From contig CASBQJ010000587.1 of assembly GCA_949127705.1 (NCBI GenBank), forward strand, positions 1 through 35,564: 35,564 nucleotides of DNA, written 5' to 3'. A program made the translations under genes and the position numbers. The stretch comes from Synechococcales cyanobacterium PMM_0085 (GTDB lineage Bacteria > Cyanobacteriota > Cyanobacteriia > Elainellales > Elainellaceae). Under the pieces are notes generated by a model. The model did not search any database. It had not been told where the DNA came from and saw only the letters and a list, made by a program, of their open reading frames with translations. Below, piece after piece: positions 24,413 through 33,094 of this stretch (position 1 is its first letter; every line of letters starts with the position of its first letter).

Positions 24413-25444
24413 CTACTCGTCTTCTGCAAACACATAGCGATAGAGATCTTTGGGATCCGGTTCGGGGCTATCTAGGGCAAACTGCACAGCGTCTTCAATT
24501 AGGGCTTGAATGCGCTTGTCAATGGCTTTTAGCTCGTCCGACGTGGCTAGGCTCTGCTCAATCATGTGAGCCGCCAGCCGCTTAATTGGATCGCGGGCAA
24601 ACCAGAACTCTTTTTCCGGCTTAGAGCGCATTTCATCTGGATCGGCTAGGGAGTGCCCCCGAAACCGATAGGTCAGCGCTTCGATTAAGGTCGGCCCTTC
24701 TCCAGCACGAGCACGGGCGATCGCCTCTTGAGCCACAGCCCGCACCGCCAGCACATCCATCCCATCAACTTCAACGCCCACCATGCCAAAGACACTGGCT
24801 TTCTTGTAGATTTCCTGCTGAGAGGTAGCGCGATCGTGCGCCATTCCGATCGCCCATTTGTTATTTTCGACCACGTAGAGAATCGGCAATTTCCACAGCG
24901 ATGCCATGTTGAGGCATTCAAAGAACTGGCCGTTATTGCTGGCTCCATCGCCAAAGAAACAGGCCGTTACATGGTCAGACGACGCATCACCGAGCGCCTC
25001 TCGGCGATATTTTGACTGAAATGCGGCTCCAGTTGCCACCGGGATACCCTCGGCCACAAAGGCATAGCCGCCCAGCATATTGTGCTCTGCCGAAAACAGG
25101 TGCATAGAGCCGCCCCGCCCCTTGCTGCATCCTGTTACCTTGCCAAACAGCTCTGCCATCACCTGACGGGCAGGCACCCCAGCGCTCAGAGCATGAACGT
25201 GATCCCGATACGTGCTACACACGTAGTCGGTTGGGCGAAAGGATTTAATTACCCCGCTCGAAACCGCTTCTTGCCCATTGTAAAGATGGACAAAGCCAAA
25301 CATCTTGCCCCGATAGTACATTTCGGCGCATTTGTCTTCAAACGATCGCCCCAGCACCATATCTTCGTAGAGCACCAGACCCTCGTCGCGGGTGATGCTG
25401 GTTGGAGTTGTGGAAAATGTCGGTAATACTCGTTCCTGAACCAT
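24413..25444 (-). CDS. pdhA: Pyruvate dehydrogenase E1 component, alpha subunit
   Basis: E1 alpha binds thiamine diphosphate and, with E1 beta, decarboxylates pyruvate and acetylates the lipoyl group of E2, making acetyl-CoA. The 343 residues contain the ThDP motif, GDGASNNGQFFECLNMAS (165 onward) ending in VVENN, and the phosphorylation-loop-like regions YRFRGHSLADPDEMR and KGRGGSMHLFSAEHN near 108-122. The compact form without a presequence is as in other cyanobacteria and plastids. AGGA precedes the ATG. E1 beta is not adjacent, as is usual in cyanobacteria. It is divergent from zipN. Confidence 0.97.
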   Translation of the reverse strand: MVQERVLPTFSTTPTSITRDEGLVLYEDMVLGRSFEDKCAEMYYRGKMFGFVHLYNGQEAVSSGVIKSFRPTDYVCSTYRDHVHALSAGVPARQVMAELFGKVTGCSKGRGGSMHLFSAEHNMLGGYAFVAEGIPVATGAAFQSKYRREALGDASSDHVTACFFGDGASNNGQFFECLNMASLWKLPILYVVENNKWAIGMAHDRATSQQEIYKKASVFGMVGVEVDGMDVLAVRAVAQEAIARARAGEGPTLIEALTYRFRGHSLADPDEMRSKPEKEFWFARDPIKRLAAHMIEQSLATSDELKAIDKRIQALIEDAVQFALDSPEPDPKDLYRYVFAEDE

Positions 25445-25936
25445 GACCTGTCCTGTGTGTTACAGCAACTCAGCGCCCTAGCACTGCTTCAAATGTCTGC
25501 ACTGCCTCAGATGTCCTCTGATGCGTCTGCCCGACAATCCCAAGATAATCGATTAATTAAGCTGATTTAAGTGTTCTAAGGGCTAACTAGAGAAAATAAA
25601 ATATTTCAACGCGTATCAAAGCTATCTTAAAGTGCCTAGGTATTTTTTGTAGAAATGATGCCAAAGAGTCAGAGGCGACTATATTTATAGTTTAAATCAC
25701 TTAGATTGTGGCTTGTAGGGTAAACGCAGGGCGAAGTATATAGAGTGGACAAGGCGCAATCGAGTGGACAAGGCGCAGTAGTTAAATTGTAAGAACGACA
25801 GGCCAGGGTGCAAACTGAAGATAGCAAACTGAAAATCTAACAGTACAACGCTTGAAATAGCATAGATAAACAGGTACCGTTGTCTAGCGAACGGCTAAGG
25901 TTTTGATATTTATTTTTGACACTGGGGAAGTGGACC
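25445..25936. promoter_or_regulatory. Divergent pdhA-zipN intergenic region
   Basis: A 492-base AT-rich gap with no gene. It must hold both promoters, but I cannot fix either with confidence. It contains GAGTGGACAAGGCGCA twice (25743-25758 and 25762-25777, period 19) and GCAAACTGAA twice (25810-25819 and 25824-25833, period 14). Confidence 0.5.
25743..25777. repeat. 16-bp direct repeat, two copies
   Basis: GAGTGGACAAGGCGCA repeated perfectly with a 19-base period, about 160-190 bases upstream of zipN. Confidence 0.85.
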
Positions 25937-28489
25937 GTGAGAATTCCGCTTGACTACTACCGCATTTTAGGGTTGCCCATTCAGGCGACAGCTGAGCAGC
26001 TGCAGCAAGCTCATCGTGATCGCACGCTGCAACTTCCCCGTCGCGAATTTTCTGAGGCGGCGATCGCAGCCCGCAAGCAGCTGCTAGATGAAGCCTATGC
26101 AGCGCTCTCCAATGCAGACAAGCGCCGCGCTTACGATGCCAGCTTTTTGACCAAGGTCTACGATACCGATGCCGATCGCTCAGAGACCAGCAGCAATGGT
26201 GGAGCGCTGGGGGCGATCCGGTCTGCTGCACAGACTAGCGCCACCGCCACCGATCCGACGCTCGATCCCTATGCGCCCAGCATTGAGATCCACGATGCTC
26301 AACTGGTGGGAGCCTTACTCATCCTATTAGAGCTGGGTGAATATGAGCTGGTGCTAAAGCTAGGGCATCCGTACCTGACGAATAGCGCCTTTAGCGGTGG
26401 AGCAGGGCGCTCGGGTCAAGTCGATGTGACCCGCTCCGATATTGTGTTGACGGTGGCATTTGCCTATCTGGAGTTGGGACGCGAGCAGTGGCTGCAAGGG
26501 CAGTACGAAACGGCGGCTGAGTCGCTGGAGGCAGGGCAAGAGCTGCTGCTGCGGGAAGGCGTATTTTCTAGTGTCCGGAGTGAAATTCAGTCTGATCTCT
26601 ACAAGCTCCGCCCCTACCGCGTCTTAGAACTGCTAGCGTTGCCAGAAATTCACGAAATTGAACGCGGGCAAGGCATTAATTTATTGCGCGATATGCTGCG
26701 AGATCGGGGCGGCATTGACGGCACCGGAGAGGATCACTCTGGGCTAAATGTGGACGATTTTCTCCGCTTTATTCAGCAGCTTAGAGGATATTTAACGGCT
26801 GCCGAGCAACATGCTCTGTTTGAGGTAGAAGCGCGCCGCCCGTCTGCGGTGGCTACCTATCTAGCGGTTTATGCCTTGTTGGCGCGCGGGTTTGCCTACC
26901 GTCAGCCTGCGTTGATCCGTCGAGCCAAGCTGATGTTGTCGCGCTTGGGCACCCGGCAAGATGTCTACCTAGAGCAGGCAATCTGCGCCTTGCTGCTAGG
27001 CCAAACCGAAGAAGCCAGCCGCGCCCTAGATCAGAGCCAGGAATACGAATCTCTTACCTTTATTCGAGAACATTCTCAAGGCTCCCCTGACCTGTTACCG
27101 GGGCTGTGTCTCTATGGTGAGCGGTGGTTGCAAAATGAAGTATTCCCTCACTTTAGAGATTTGACTCAGCAGTACGCTTCGCTGAAAGATTATTTTGCGG
27201 ATGAGCAGGTGCAAGTTTATCTAGAAGAACTGCCGAATGAACCAGACCCCTCTACATCACCCCAGCGGGAGGCAGCAGCACCGTCTGGACTAACGGCTGG
27301 CTACTCTACAGCCGGCCGCAGTGAAGCGCTGAATGGGAGTCGGACTGGCCGCTATGACCAGCGCAGTGGGCAACCCAGTTTTGCCGCAAATGCAGCGACG
27401 GCTATTACCGAAACATCCAGTACTCGCTCCAACAGAGGAACGTCTGCGATGCCAACTGCCGAGCGCGTTTCACAGCTTTCCCCCGAAGGTCGGCTGAATG
27501 GAGCCGCCCCCGGATCGGGGCGATCGCGCTCTGCAGCTGCCAGTTCGTCGAACCCTTCACTGCGGCGCAATTCATCTGGCTCTTCACCTGGCTCTTCACC
27601 TGGCTCTTCACCTGGCCCTACATCCGCCTTCAGTTCGTCATCACGCGGTAGTGGTGGGCAGTCGATTAAGGGCGATCGCCTGATGTTCTTGATTGCCATG
27701 GCAGGGCTAGGGCTATTGTTGTTCTGGCTAGTATTCAACTGGCTCACAAAATCTGTGTTTGGCGGGCCTACTCTTAAAGGAGAGCAGTTGCAAGTCAGCT
27801 TAGCCCAATCGGCAGTCCCGATTCCCGATCCGACCGCATCGGTAGTGCCATCTCCCAATGCTCCTCTTAGCCCAGAAGTCGGCCAAACTCTGATTGAAAC
27901 CTGGCTGAAGGCAAAAGCGGCTGCGATGGGTAGAAGTCATGACAGCAGCCAGCTCAGCCAAATTCTGAGCGATCCCATTTTGGCTGAGCGGCTGGCTCTG
28001 GCCGAAGAAACAAGGCAGAATGAAATTGCGTATGACTATCGGCATGCGGTTCGAGAGGTTAGGCTGGTGCCCACCGCTGCCGGAACGACAGTGCCAAACG
28101 AGGCTCAAGTTGATGCATCGGTGACTGAATCGGTCAGTGTCTATGAGAATGGGTCGGCGAGTGCGCCCGATACTCAGCAGCTTTATTTGCGCTATTATCT
28201 GCTGCGGCAAAACGGGCAGTGGCGGATCAAAGATATCCAAGAAGTGTCTTCCACTGGCGCGACCTCCACTGGAGATCTTTCGTCCCCTGATGGGCTATCG
28301 GCTCCTGGCTCTAGCAGTGTTTCCCCCGGTAGTGTTTCCCCCGGTATAGCCCCTGGTACCGTGCCCGGTGCTGCTCCTGGAACTGCACCAGGCAGCATTC
28401 CAGATAACAATTCCGCTATTCCTGACGCCAGCGGTCAGCTGCCCACATCCTCAAACAGCACGTTTGGTGCTAACACAGCGCCTCCTTGA
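25937..28489 (+). CDS. zipN: Cell division protein ZipN/Ftn2 (ARC6 homolog)
   Basis: ZipN (Ftn2) anchors FtsZ to the membrane and organises the cyanobacterial divisome; its plastid homolog is ARC6. The GTG at 25937 is chosen because homologs begin (M/V)RIPLDYYRILGLPIQA and GGGGAAG lies upstream; a TTG at 25916 is less likely. Of about 850 residues, 1-70 are J-domain-like but the HPD motif reads HRD, so Hsp70 stimulation is unlikely. A helical region to about 430, a Ser/Pro/Gly linker, one membrane helix (LMFLIAMAGLGLLLFWLVF, about 582-604) and the C-terminal IMS domain (about 648-768, LIETWLKAKAAAMG to QWRIKDIQEV) follow. A 75-residue Gly/Ser/Pro-rich tail after the IMS domain is unusual. Confidence 0.95.
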   Translation: MRIPLDYYRILGLPIQATAEQLQQAHRDRTLQLPRREFSEAAIAARKQLLDEAYAALSNADKRRAYDASFLTKVYDTDADRSETSSNGGALGAIRSAAQTSATATDPTLDPYAPSIEIHDAQLVGALLILLELGEYELVLKLGHPYLTNSAFSGGAGRSGQVDVTRSDIVLTVAFAYLELGREQWLQGQYETAAESLEAGQELLLREGVFSSVRSEIQSDLYKLRPYRVLELLALPEIHEIERGQGINLLRDMLRDRGGIDGTGEDHSGLNVDDFLRFIQQLRGYLTAAEQHALFEVEARRPSAVATYLAVYALLARGFAYRQPALIRRAKLMLSRLGTRQDVYLEQAICALLLGQTEEASRALDQSQEYESLTFIREHSQGSPDLLPGLCLYGERWLQNEVFPHFRDLTQQYASLKDYFADEQVQVYLEELPNEPDPSTSPQREAAAPSGLTAGYSTAGRSEALNGSRTGRYDQRSGQPSFAANAATAITETSSTRSNRGTSAMPTAERVSQLSPEGRLNGAAPGSGRSRSAAASSSNPSLRRNSSGSSPGSSPGSSPGPTSAFSSSSRGSGGQSIKGDRLMFLIAMAGLGLLLFWLVFNWLTKSVFGGPTLKGEQLQVSLAQSAVPIPDPTASVVPSPNAPLSPEVGQTLIETWLKAKAAAMGRSHDSSQLSQILSDPILAERLALAEETRQNEIAYDYRHAVREVRLVPTAAGTTVPNEAQVDASVTESVSVYENGSASAPDTQQLYLRYYLLRQNGQWRIKDIQEVSSTGATSTGDLSSPDGLSAPGSSSVSPGSVSPGIAPGTVPGAAPGTAPGSIPDNNSAIPDASGQLPTSSNSTFGANTAPP
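27578..27613. repeat. 12-bp in-frame tandem repeat in zipN
   Basis: Three copies of GGCTCTTCACCT encode Gly-Ser-Ser-Pro repeats in the linker just before the ZipN membrane helix. Copy number could change without breaking the frame. Confidence 0.9.
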
Positions 28490-28575
28490 TGTCGGCTAAG
28501 GCGTTTCTAACGTGCCCTAAGCTTTACTATTTAACTAAGCTTTACTATTCAAAAGACCTTACGAGCAACCTCGGC

Positions 28576-29580
28576 ATGTCAGACACCCTGGTTCAGGCTT
28601 ATCTGCCCCTATTTTTTTGGACGGGTTTAGGGTTGTTATCGTTTCGGTGGGTACCCGATGGGTTTCCTCGCTTCCTCGGGCGCAGCCTCTATTGGGTGGG
28701 GGTGCCACTGCAAATTTTTACATTGGCGCGGCAAACCCATTTTTCTGAACGGGTCGAATTAGCCCCTTCGATGGTAATTTTTTCGTTGCTCAGCGGCCTA
28801 GGGCTGGCCTGGGTTGGGTTGCAGCTAGTGAGGCAGATGTCTGGTGACCTGAGCGCCGAACCTGGTGACCTGAGCGCCGAACCTGCTGCTCATGCGGCGT
28901 TGAACGAAGGATGGCACGATCCTGCCCGCCGGGGGAGTTTTGTGATTGCTTCGATGCTGGGCAATACGGGATTTGTGGGTCTGGCTATAGCGCCTAGTTT
29001 TATTGACGAGTCTTATTTGGGCTGGCTGGTATTTTATAGTGTGACCCAGAATGTGTTGGGTACCTACGGACTGGGTGTATTTTTATCGAGCTATTATGGG
29101 CGATCGCAAAAGCAGCATTGGCTGATCACCCTCCGCGATGTCTTAACCGTGCCCTCGCTATGGGCATTTGGGATTGGGTTCCTCACCCGCACGGTCACAT
29201 TACCCGATGCGGTAGAAGGCGGATTGCAGGGTTCTCTCTGGATCATTATTCCATGTGCGTTGCTGCTGATGGGGTTACGGCTGCGGCAGCTGCATGGTTG
29301 GAAAAGCTTAAAATTAGCCCTGGTGCCAACGGTGATTAAAGTGATTTTGATGCCGATGATCGTTGGGATCGCAGCCGTTTGCTTACACCTGCCCGGTGAT
29401 CCCCGTCTCGCCCTAGTGCTGATGGCGGGGATGCCGACGGCTTTTGCTGGATTAATCCTCGCAGAAGAGTACGATCTGGATCGAGAATTAATTGCTGGTA
29501 GCATCGTGTTGACAACCGCTATGCTGCTGCTAGCAATCCCGCTATGGCTGCTGATCTTTGGAGAACGGGCGATCGCCTAG
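28576..29580 (+). CDS. AEC (auxin efflux carrier) family transporter
   Basis: Inner-membrane permease of the AEC family, whose bacterial members are proposed to export or import organic anions; the substrate is unknown. From ATG 28576 it has 334 residues and about ten hydrophobic segments. The family feature FVIASMLGNTGFVGLAIAPS lies after the central loop, and VLMAGMPTAFAGLILAEEYDLD is near the end. An ATG at 28489 would add a non-hydrophobic extension containing an 18-base-period DNA repeat (28518-28549) and is rejected. The central loop contains the duplicated heptapeptide GDLSAEP. It starts 86 bases after the zipN stop, same direction. Confidence 0.88.
   Translation: MSDTLVQAYLPLFFWTGLGLLSFRWVPDGFPRFLGRSLYWVGVPLQIFTLARQTHFSERVELAPSMVIFSLLSGLGLAWVGLQLVRQMSGDLSAEPGDLSAEPAAHAALNEGWHDPARRGSFVIASMLGNTGFVGLAIAPSFIDESYLGWLVFYSVTQNVLGTYGLGVFLSSYYGRSQKQHWLITLRDVLTVPSLWAFGIGFLTRTVTLPDAVEGGLQGSLWIIIPCALLLMGLRLRQLHGWKSLKLALVPTVIKVILMPMIVGIAAVCLHLPGDPRLALVLMAGMPTAFAGLILAEEYDLDRELIAGSIVLTTAMLLLAIPLWLLIFGERAIA
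28841..28882. repeat. 21-bp in-frame tandem duplication in the AEC gene
   Basis: Two exact copies of a 21-base unit encode GDLSAEP twice in the cytosolic loop of the transporter, which looks like a recent slippage duplication. Confidence 0.9.
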
Positions 29581-29649
29581 CGTTTGAACGTTTAAAGTTT
29601 AAACCTGCTCGCCTCCAGCATTTGTCCCTACCCCTTTACCCGCCAAACT

Positions 29650-29823
29650 ATGAGTACCCTAGAGCCACCCGGAAATCCAAAAGGCTGGGGCGACCCCGCC
29701 CCCATTGCCATGATTGTGTTGTTAATGGTATTTTTTGGCGCTTGGATTAATCAACTGAATCGGCCATTGTCGGTGCAACAATGCCAAGAAATCTTGCGCC
29801 GCGATGCTCAGCAAAACCCCTAG
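29650..29823 (+). CDS. 57-residue single-span membrane protein
   Basis: A small ORF whose product begins MSTLEPPGNPKGWGDPAP, continues with one membrane helix (IAMIVLLMVFFGAWINQL) and ends in a short polar region (QQCQEILRRDAQQNP) with one Cys. The Pro/Gly-rich head, clean helix and hydrophilic tail look like a real thylakoid or plasma membrane microprotein, similar in build to small photosynthetic subunits, but I do not recognise it. It follows the AEC gene by 69 bases in the same direction; a palindrome GTTTAAA-G-TTTAAAC (29590-29604) lies between. No clear ribosome binding site. Confidence 0.65.
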   Translation: MSTLEPPGNPKGWGDPAPIAMIVLLMVFFGAWINQLNRPLSVQQCQEILRRDAQQNP

Positions 29824-29893
29824 GGTTGACATCGATCTGCGCCACGGGGTTGATCAAAATTCTCTATGCCGCAGCGACAGCGGCCAGCATGAC

Positions 29894-30109
29894 TCAGGCT
29901 GTTTCTAGCCAGTCATAGATTTGGTTGAGTTGCTCTAGGGTCACTAATCCGTATTGCCATAAGACCATGGGCATCGGACCTTGATGTTGCTCGCTGTGCT
30001 TTTGGGCGATCGCAATCGATGCGTCTGGCAACAGCAGTTCTTCTCGCAAGAACTGTACAAGTTTTGGATAAGTAGATGGCGTCATCTGATAATCTCGACT
30101 TTCGTCCAT
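29894..30109 (-). CDS. DUF2949 family protein
   Basis: Small cyanobacterial protein of unknown function, 71 residues from ATG 30109. Family phrases are TYPKLVQFLREELLLPDASIAIA near the start and GPMPMVLWQYGLVTLEQLNQIYDWLE at the end, which read as two or three helices. A start at ATG 30085 (MTPSTYPKLV) is equally possible and close to what I expect in homologs; a TTG at 30121 is less likely. It is convergent with the 57-residue membrane protein gene. Confidence 0.75.
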   Translation of the reverse strand: MDESRDYQMTPSTYPKLVQFLREELLLPDASIAIAQKHSEQHQGPMPMVLWQYGLVTLEQLNQIYDWLETA

Positions 30110-30196
30110 GATTTTATTCAATCAGAGTTTTGGAGCGGCTCTAATAAGTTTTGCAAAACCTAGGTGAAGAGACTGTGTGGAAAAAATACTCGGCGA

Positions 30197-30736
30197 TTAC
30201 TGAAAGCGGATGGTAATGCGATCGCCCACCGCTAAACCCAATTCGGCGGCACGTCCCCCCGCTAATTCAATCACCTGATTGACCGCTTCTCGCCGGGGGC
30301 CATAGGTCGGGCAAGGGTTACTGGTACAAGGTTGGGCACTGGCAACGATCGCCTTGATCTCACCGTCTCGCATGAACACCATATCTAGCGGAATCAGCGT
30401 GTCCTGCATCCAAAACTGAACCGAACGCGGGGGTTCAAACGAAAACAACATCCCGCGATCGCCCGGAAGACTGGTGCGATACATCAACCCCATCGCCTGC
30501 TCTTGCGGGGTACGCGCCACCTCAAGCTGAATCACTTGACCCGCCATGTCGGCCTCTGCCGAAAGCGGCAAACGTTGCGCTGGGCTGACCTCTGTCTGCG
30601 GTGTAGCCGCCTCTATTGGAGATGCTCCCATACTAGTGGGAGAGGTGCAGCTCATCAGCAATAGACTCAGCCCCACGCCAAACAATCCAGTTATTGACAC
30701 ACGAGTCAGCTGGATGCAGTGTGCATGTTTGAACAT
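30197..30736 (-). CDS. DUF192 family lipoprotein
   Basis: Exported lipoprotein with a DUF192 domain of unknown biochemical role. From ATG 30736 the product has 179 residues: a signal with hydrophobic core SITGLFGVGLSLLLMSC, whose lipobox Cys would be lipidated, a Pro/Thr-rich spacer, and the domain from residue about 65. Domain motifs are LEVARTPQEQAMGLMYRTSLPGDRGMLF, FWMQDTLIPLDMVFM and AIELAGG-like VIELAGGRAAELGL near the end. It begins seven bases after the stop of the NblR-like gene, so the two form an operon. A longer start (30763) would overlap that gene and is rejected. Confidence 0.87.
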   Translation of the reverse strand: MFKHAHCIQLTRVSITGLFGVGLSLLLMSCTSPTSMGASPIEAATPQTEVSPAQRLPLSAEADMAGQVIQLEVARTPQEQAMGLMYRTSLPGDRGMLFSFEPPRSVQFWMQDTLIPLDMVFMRDGEIKAIVASAQPCTSNPCPTYGPRREAVNQVIELAGGRAAELGLAVGDRITIRFQ

Positions 30737-30743
30737 GATTGAG

Positions 30744-31439
30744 CTAAGCTTCTCGAAGGACATATCCGACTCCCCGCACGGTTTGAATTAACCGCTTTTC
30801 GCCATCGTCTTCAATTTTTAGGCGCAAATAGCGAATGTAGACTTCAATTACATTAGACTCGCCCATGAAGTCGTAGCCCCAAACGCTTTCTAAGATTTGC
30901 TCCCGCGTCAGCACTTCACGCGGGTGCTCCATCAGGCACTTGAGCAACTCAAATTCTTTCATCGTTAAATCGATCACCCGCTCTTGCCGGATGGCTCGGC
31001 GCGTGGCCAAATCTAATACCAGGTCAGTAAACCGTAATTGCTCGCTGGTGCTGGTGTCGGGTTTGAGGTAGAGCCGAACCAGCCGCAAAAATTCTTCGGT
31101 GCGGTAGGGTTTCAAAAAGTAATCGTCTGCCCCTGCTTCGAGGCAGGCAATCCGATCATCTACTAAATCCCGCGCCATCATTAATAAGACAGGCATCCGC
31201 GCCCCACCTGTCCTGAGGTAGTTGCAAAGGGTTAACCCTGACTCACCTGCCAACATGCGGTCAATCACAATCAAAGAAGGCTGAAACTCTTTTGCTTGGC
31301 GAATTCCAGTGGCATAGTCAACGGCGATCGCCGTTTCATAGCCCGACTCTCTTAAATCGCTGCTGACGTGCTGAGCCAGGGTTTCATCTGTCTCAACCAC
31401 CAAGACGCGAGGACTTTGATCTAACGTTGCGGTGTTCAT
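30744..31439 (-). CDS. nblR: OmpR-family response regulator, NblR-like
   Basis: Two-domain transcription regulator of 231 residues: receiver (about 11-125) and OmpR/PhoB winged helix (about 135-231, LTMKEFELLKCLMEHPREVL and TVRGVGYVLRE). The phosphoacceptor position is Asp60 (VIDRMLAGESGL) and Lys110 is kept, but the usual acidic pair reads Glu16-Thr17 and the Thr/Ser before the Ala-Arg is Met88. These changes fit NblR, the regulator of phycobilisome breakdown, whose activity was reported as independent of phosphorylation. The overall sequence also reads like cyanobacterial NblR, so I assign it with moderate confidence; another OmpR-type regulator is possible. No kinase gene is adjacent. The DUF192 lipoprotein gene follows. 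Divergent from ruvB. Confidence 0.75.
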   Translation of the reverse strand: MNTATLDQSPRVLVVETDETLAQHVSSDLRESGYETAIAVDYATGIRQAKEFQPSLIVIDRMLAGESGLTLCNYLRTGGARMPVLLMMARDLVDDRIACLEAGADDYFLKPYRTEEFLRLVRLYLKPDTSTSEQLRFTDLVLDLATRRAIRQERVIDLTMKEFELLKCLMEHPREVLTREQILESVWGYDFMGESNVIEVYIRYLRLKIEDDGEKRLIQTVRGVGYVLREA

Positions 31440-31681
31440 ACGTCTCTAGCAGCAATTCTAATCAGTTCTAGCACGAACCGCAAAAACATGGGCGGTGGTT
31501 TACGTATCTTGTTGATCGCCAGAGGCATCCCAGCGCGATCGCCCTGACCCAACGTCCTGCTTCCACAGCCAAGCGGCCGCCGCCAGATTTCGCGCTGGAC
31601 GTGGTTTAATACATCTGTACGACTGCCAAGGGTATACTCGTCTTAGCGACCTTGTCCATCCCAGCCCGATTTCCGCTGCTC

Positions 31682-32899
31682 ATGGCCATTATTTCTTCTA
31701 AGCCATCGTCCCCACAGCCTCCATCAGACGATTCGGAGCCAAAAACCCCTGCGAAATTGCCGGCAAAAGCTAGAGCGGCTAAGGTTACAGCAGCTCAAGC
31801 CACAGCATCTCAAGCCGCATCGCCTCAAGCAGCTTCAAAGACCCCCCTTCAGACTGCGTCTGTTGCCCAGCCTCAGCCAACCGAAGACCTGTTGCAGCCA
31901 GAGGCGATCGCAGAAGAAACAGGCAAACCAGAAGACAGCATTCGCCCCAAGCGCTTAGCCGACTATGTGGGGCAAAAAGATTTGAAAGAAGTGCTGATGA
32001 TTGCCATCCAAGCCGCCAAAGCCCGTCACGAAACCCTCGACCATTTGCTGCTTTATGGCCCACCTGGTTTGGGCAAAACCACCATGTCGCTGATTTTGGC
32101 AGCCGAGATGGAAGTCGATTGCAAAATTACGACCGCTCCAGCCCTAGAGCGCCCGCGCGACATTGTGGGGCTGTTGGTCAACCTCAAGGCTGGGGATCTG
32201 TTATTTATTGACGAAATCCATCGATTGCCCAGGGTGACAGAAGAAATTTTGTATCCAGCTATGGAAGATTCGCGGATTGACATTACCATCGGCAAAGGCC
32301 AAAGTGCCCGCACCCGCAGTTTGCAATTACCCAAATTTACCTTAGTGGGAGCGACGACCAAAGTAGGGGCACTAACGTCACCGTTGCGCGATCGCTTTGG
32401 TCTAGTCCAACGGCTGCGTTTCTACGAAATTGACGAACTCACCCTGATTGTTCAGCGCGCTGCCGACATTTTGCAAACGCCCGTCACCCTTGATGGCGCA
32501 ACCGAAATTGCCCGACGCTCTCGCGGCACGCCCCGGATTGCCAACCGCCTGCTGCGTCGGGTGCGCGACTACACCCAAGTCAAAGGCAGAGGCACCATAA
32601 CGGAGGCGATCGCCGCTGAAGCCCTAGAGCTATTTAACGTTGACCCCTGCGGACTCGACTGGACCGATCGTCGTATGTTGGCGGTGATTATTGAGAACTA
32701 TGGCGGTGGGCCAGTCGGCCTAGAAACCTTGGCTGCTGCCACAGGCGAAGATTCCCAAACCATCGAAGAAGTATATGAACCCTACCTGCTGCAAATTGGC
32801 TATCTCAATCGCACCTCGCGTGGACGGGTAGCAACGGCAGCGGCATGGCGGCATCTGGGCTACACGCCACCCGACAGTCAACTCACGTTCCTCGGCTAA
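31682..32899 (+). CDS. ruvB: Holliday junction branch migration helicase RuvB
   Basis: RuvB is the hexameric AAA+ motor that, with RuvA, moves Holliday junctions. From ATG 31682 it has 405 residues. After an Ala/Pro/Lys-rich N-terminal extension of about 75 residues, the canonical protein begins (IRPKRLADYVGQKDLKEVL). Walker A is GPPGLGKTT near 124-132, Walker B is LLFIDEIHRL, sensor 1 is GATTKVGAL, the Arg-finger region is SPLRDRFGL, and the C-terminal winged helix starts near DRRMLAVIIENYGGGPVG. The low-complexity extension is longer than in E. coli RuvB. A TTG at 31652 would add ten residues and is rejected. Confidence 0.97.
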   Translation: MAIISSKPSSPQPPSDDSEPKTPAKLPAKARAAKVTAAQATASQAASPQAASKTPLQTASVAQPQPTEDLLQPEAIAEETGKPEDSIRPKRLADYVGQKDLKEVLMIAIQAAKARHETLDHLLLYGPPGLGKTTMSLILAAEMEVDCKITTAPALERPRDIVGLLVNLKAGDLLFIDEIHRLPRVTEEILYPAMEDSRIDITIGKGQSARTRSLQLPKFTLVGATTKVGALTSPLRDRFGLVQRLRFYEIDELTLIVQRAADILQTPVTLDGATEIARRSRGTPRIANRLLRRVRDYTQVKGRGTITEAIAAEALELFNVDPCGLDWTDRRMLAVIIENYGGGPVGLETLAAATGEDSQTIEEVYEPYLLQIGYLNRTSRGRVATAAAWRHLGYTPPDSQLTFLG

Positions 32900-32970
32900 A
32901 TTTTGTGCTGACGATTTGGGAGCATGTGACCCTGTCAGAGAAAATAATCAGTTGAGTATAGGTAGCCCGG

Positions 32971-33003
32971 TGTGCCAGACCTTGCGGCACATTTTCTGCT
33001 TTC
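32971..33003 (+). terminator. Possible ruvB terminator
   Basis: TGTGCC pairs with GGCACA around the nine-base loop AGACCTTGC, followed by TTTTCTGCTTTCC. It lies 71 bases after the ruvB stop. The stem is short, so termination is moderate at best; it could instead be the first hairpin of the possible RNA that follows. Confidence 0.45.
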
Positions 33004-33094
33004 CACGAAGTTATGGGCTTGTTTGCGATTGATCTCCACGAACAGAGCGAGGGTTTTATTGAGCTGTCCGTGCCATCAATGGGCTTCGGCTTGG
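33003..33094 (+). ncRNA. Candidate structured RNA (nested helices), unassigned
   Basis: Nested complementary segments stack in register: CCA (33003) with TGG (33092), CGAAG (33006-33010) with CTTCG (33084-33088), ATTGAT (33028-33033) with ATCAAT (33075-33080), and ACGAACAG (33038-33045) with CTGTCCGT (33064-33071, one mismatch), closing an 18-base loop. A rod with internal bulges is reminiscent of 6S-type RNAs, but I could not match it to any family. The strand is a guess. Speculative. Confidence 0.25.
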
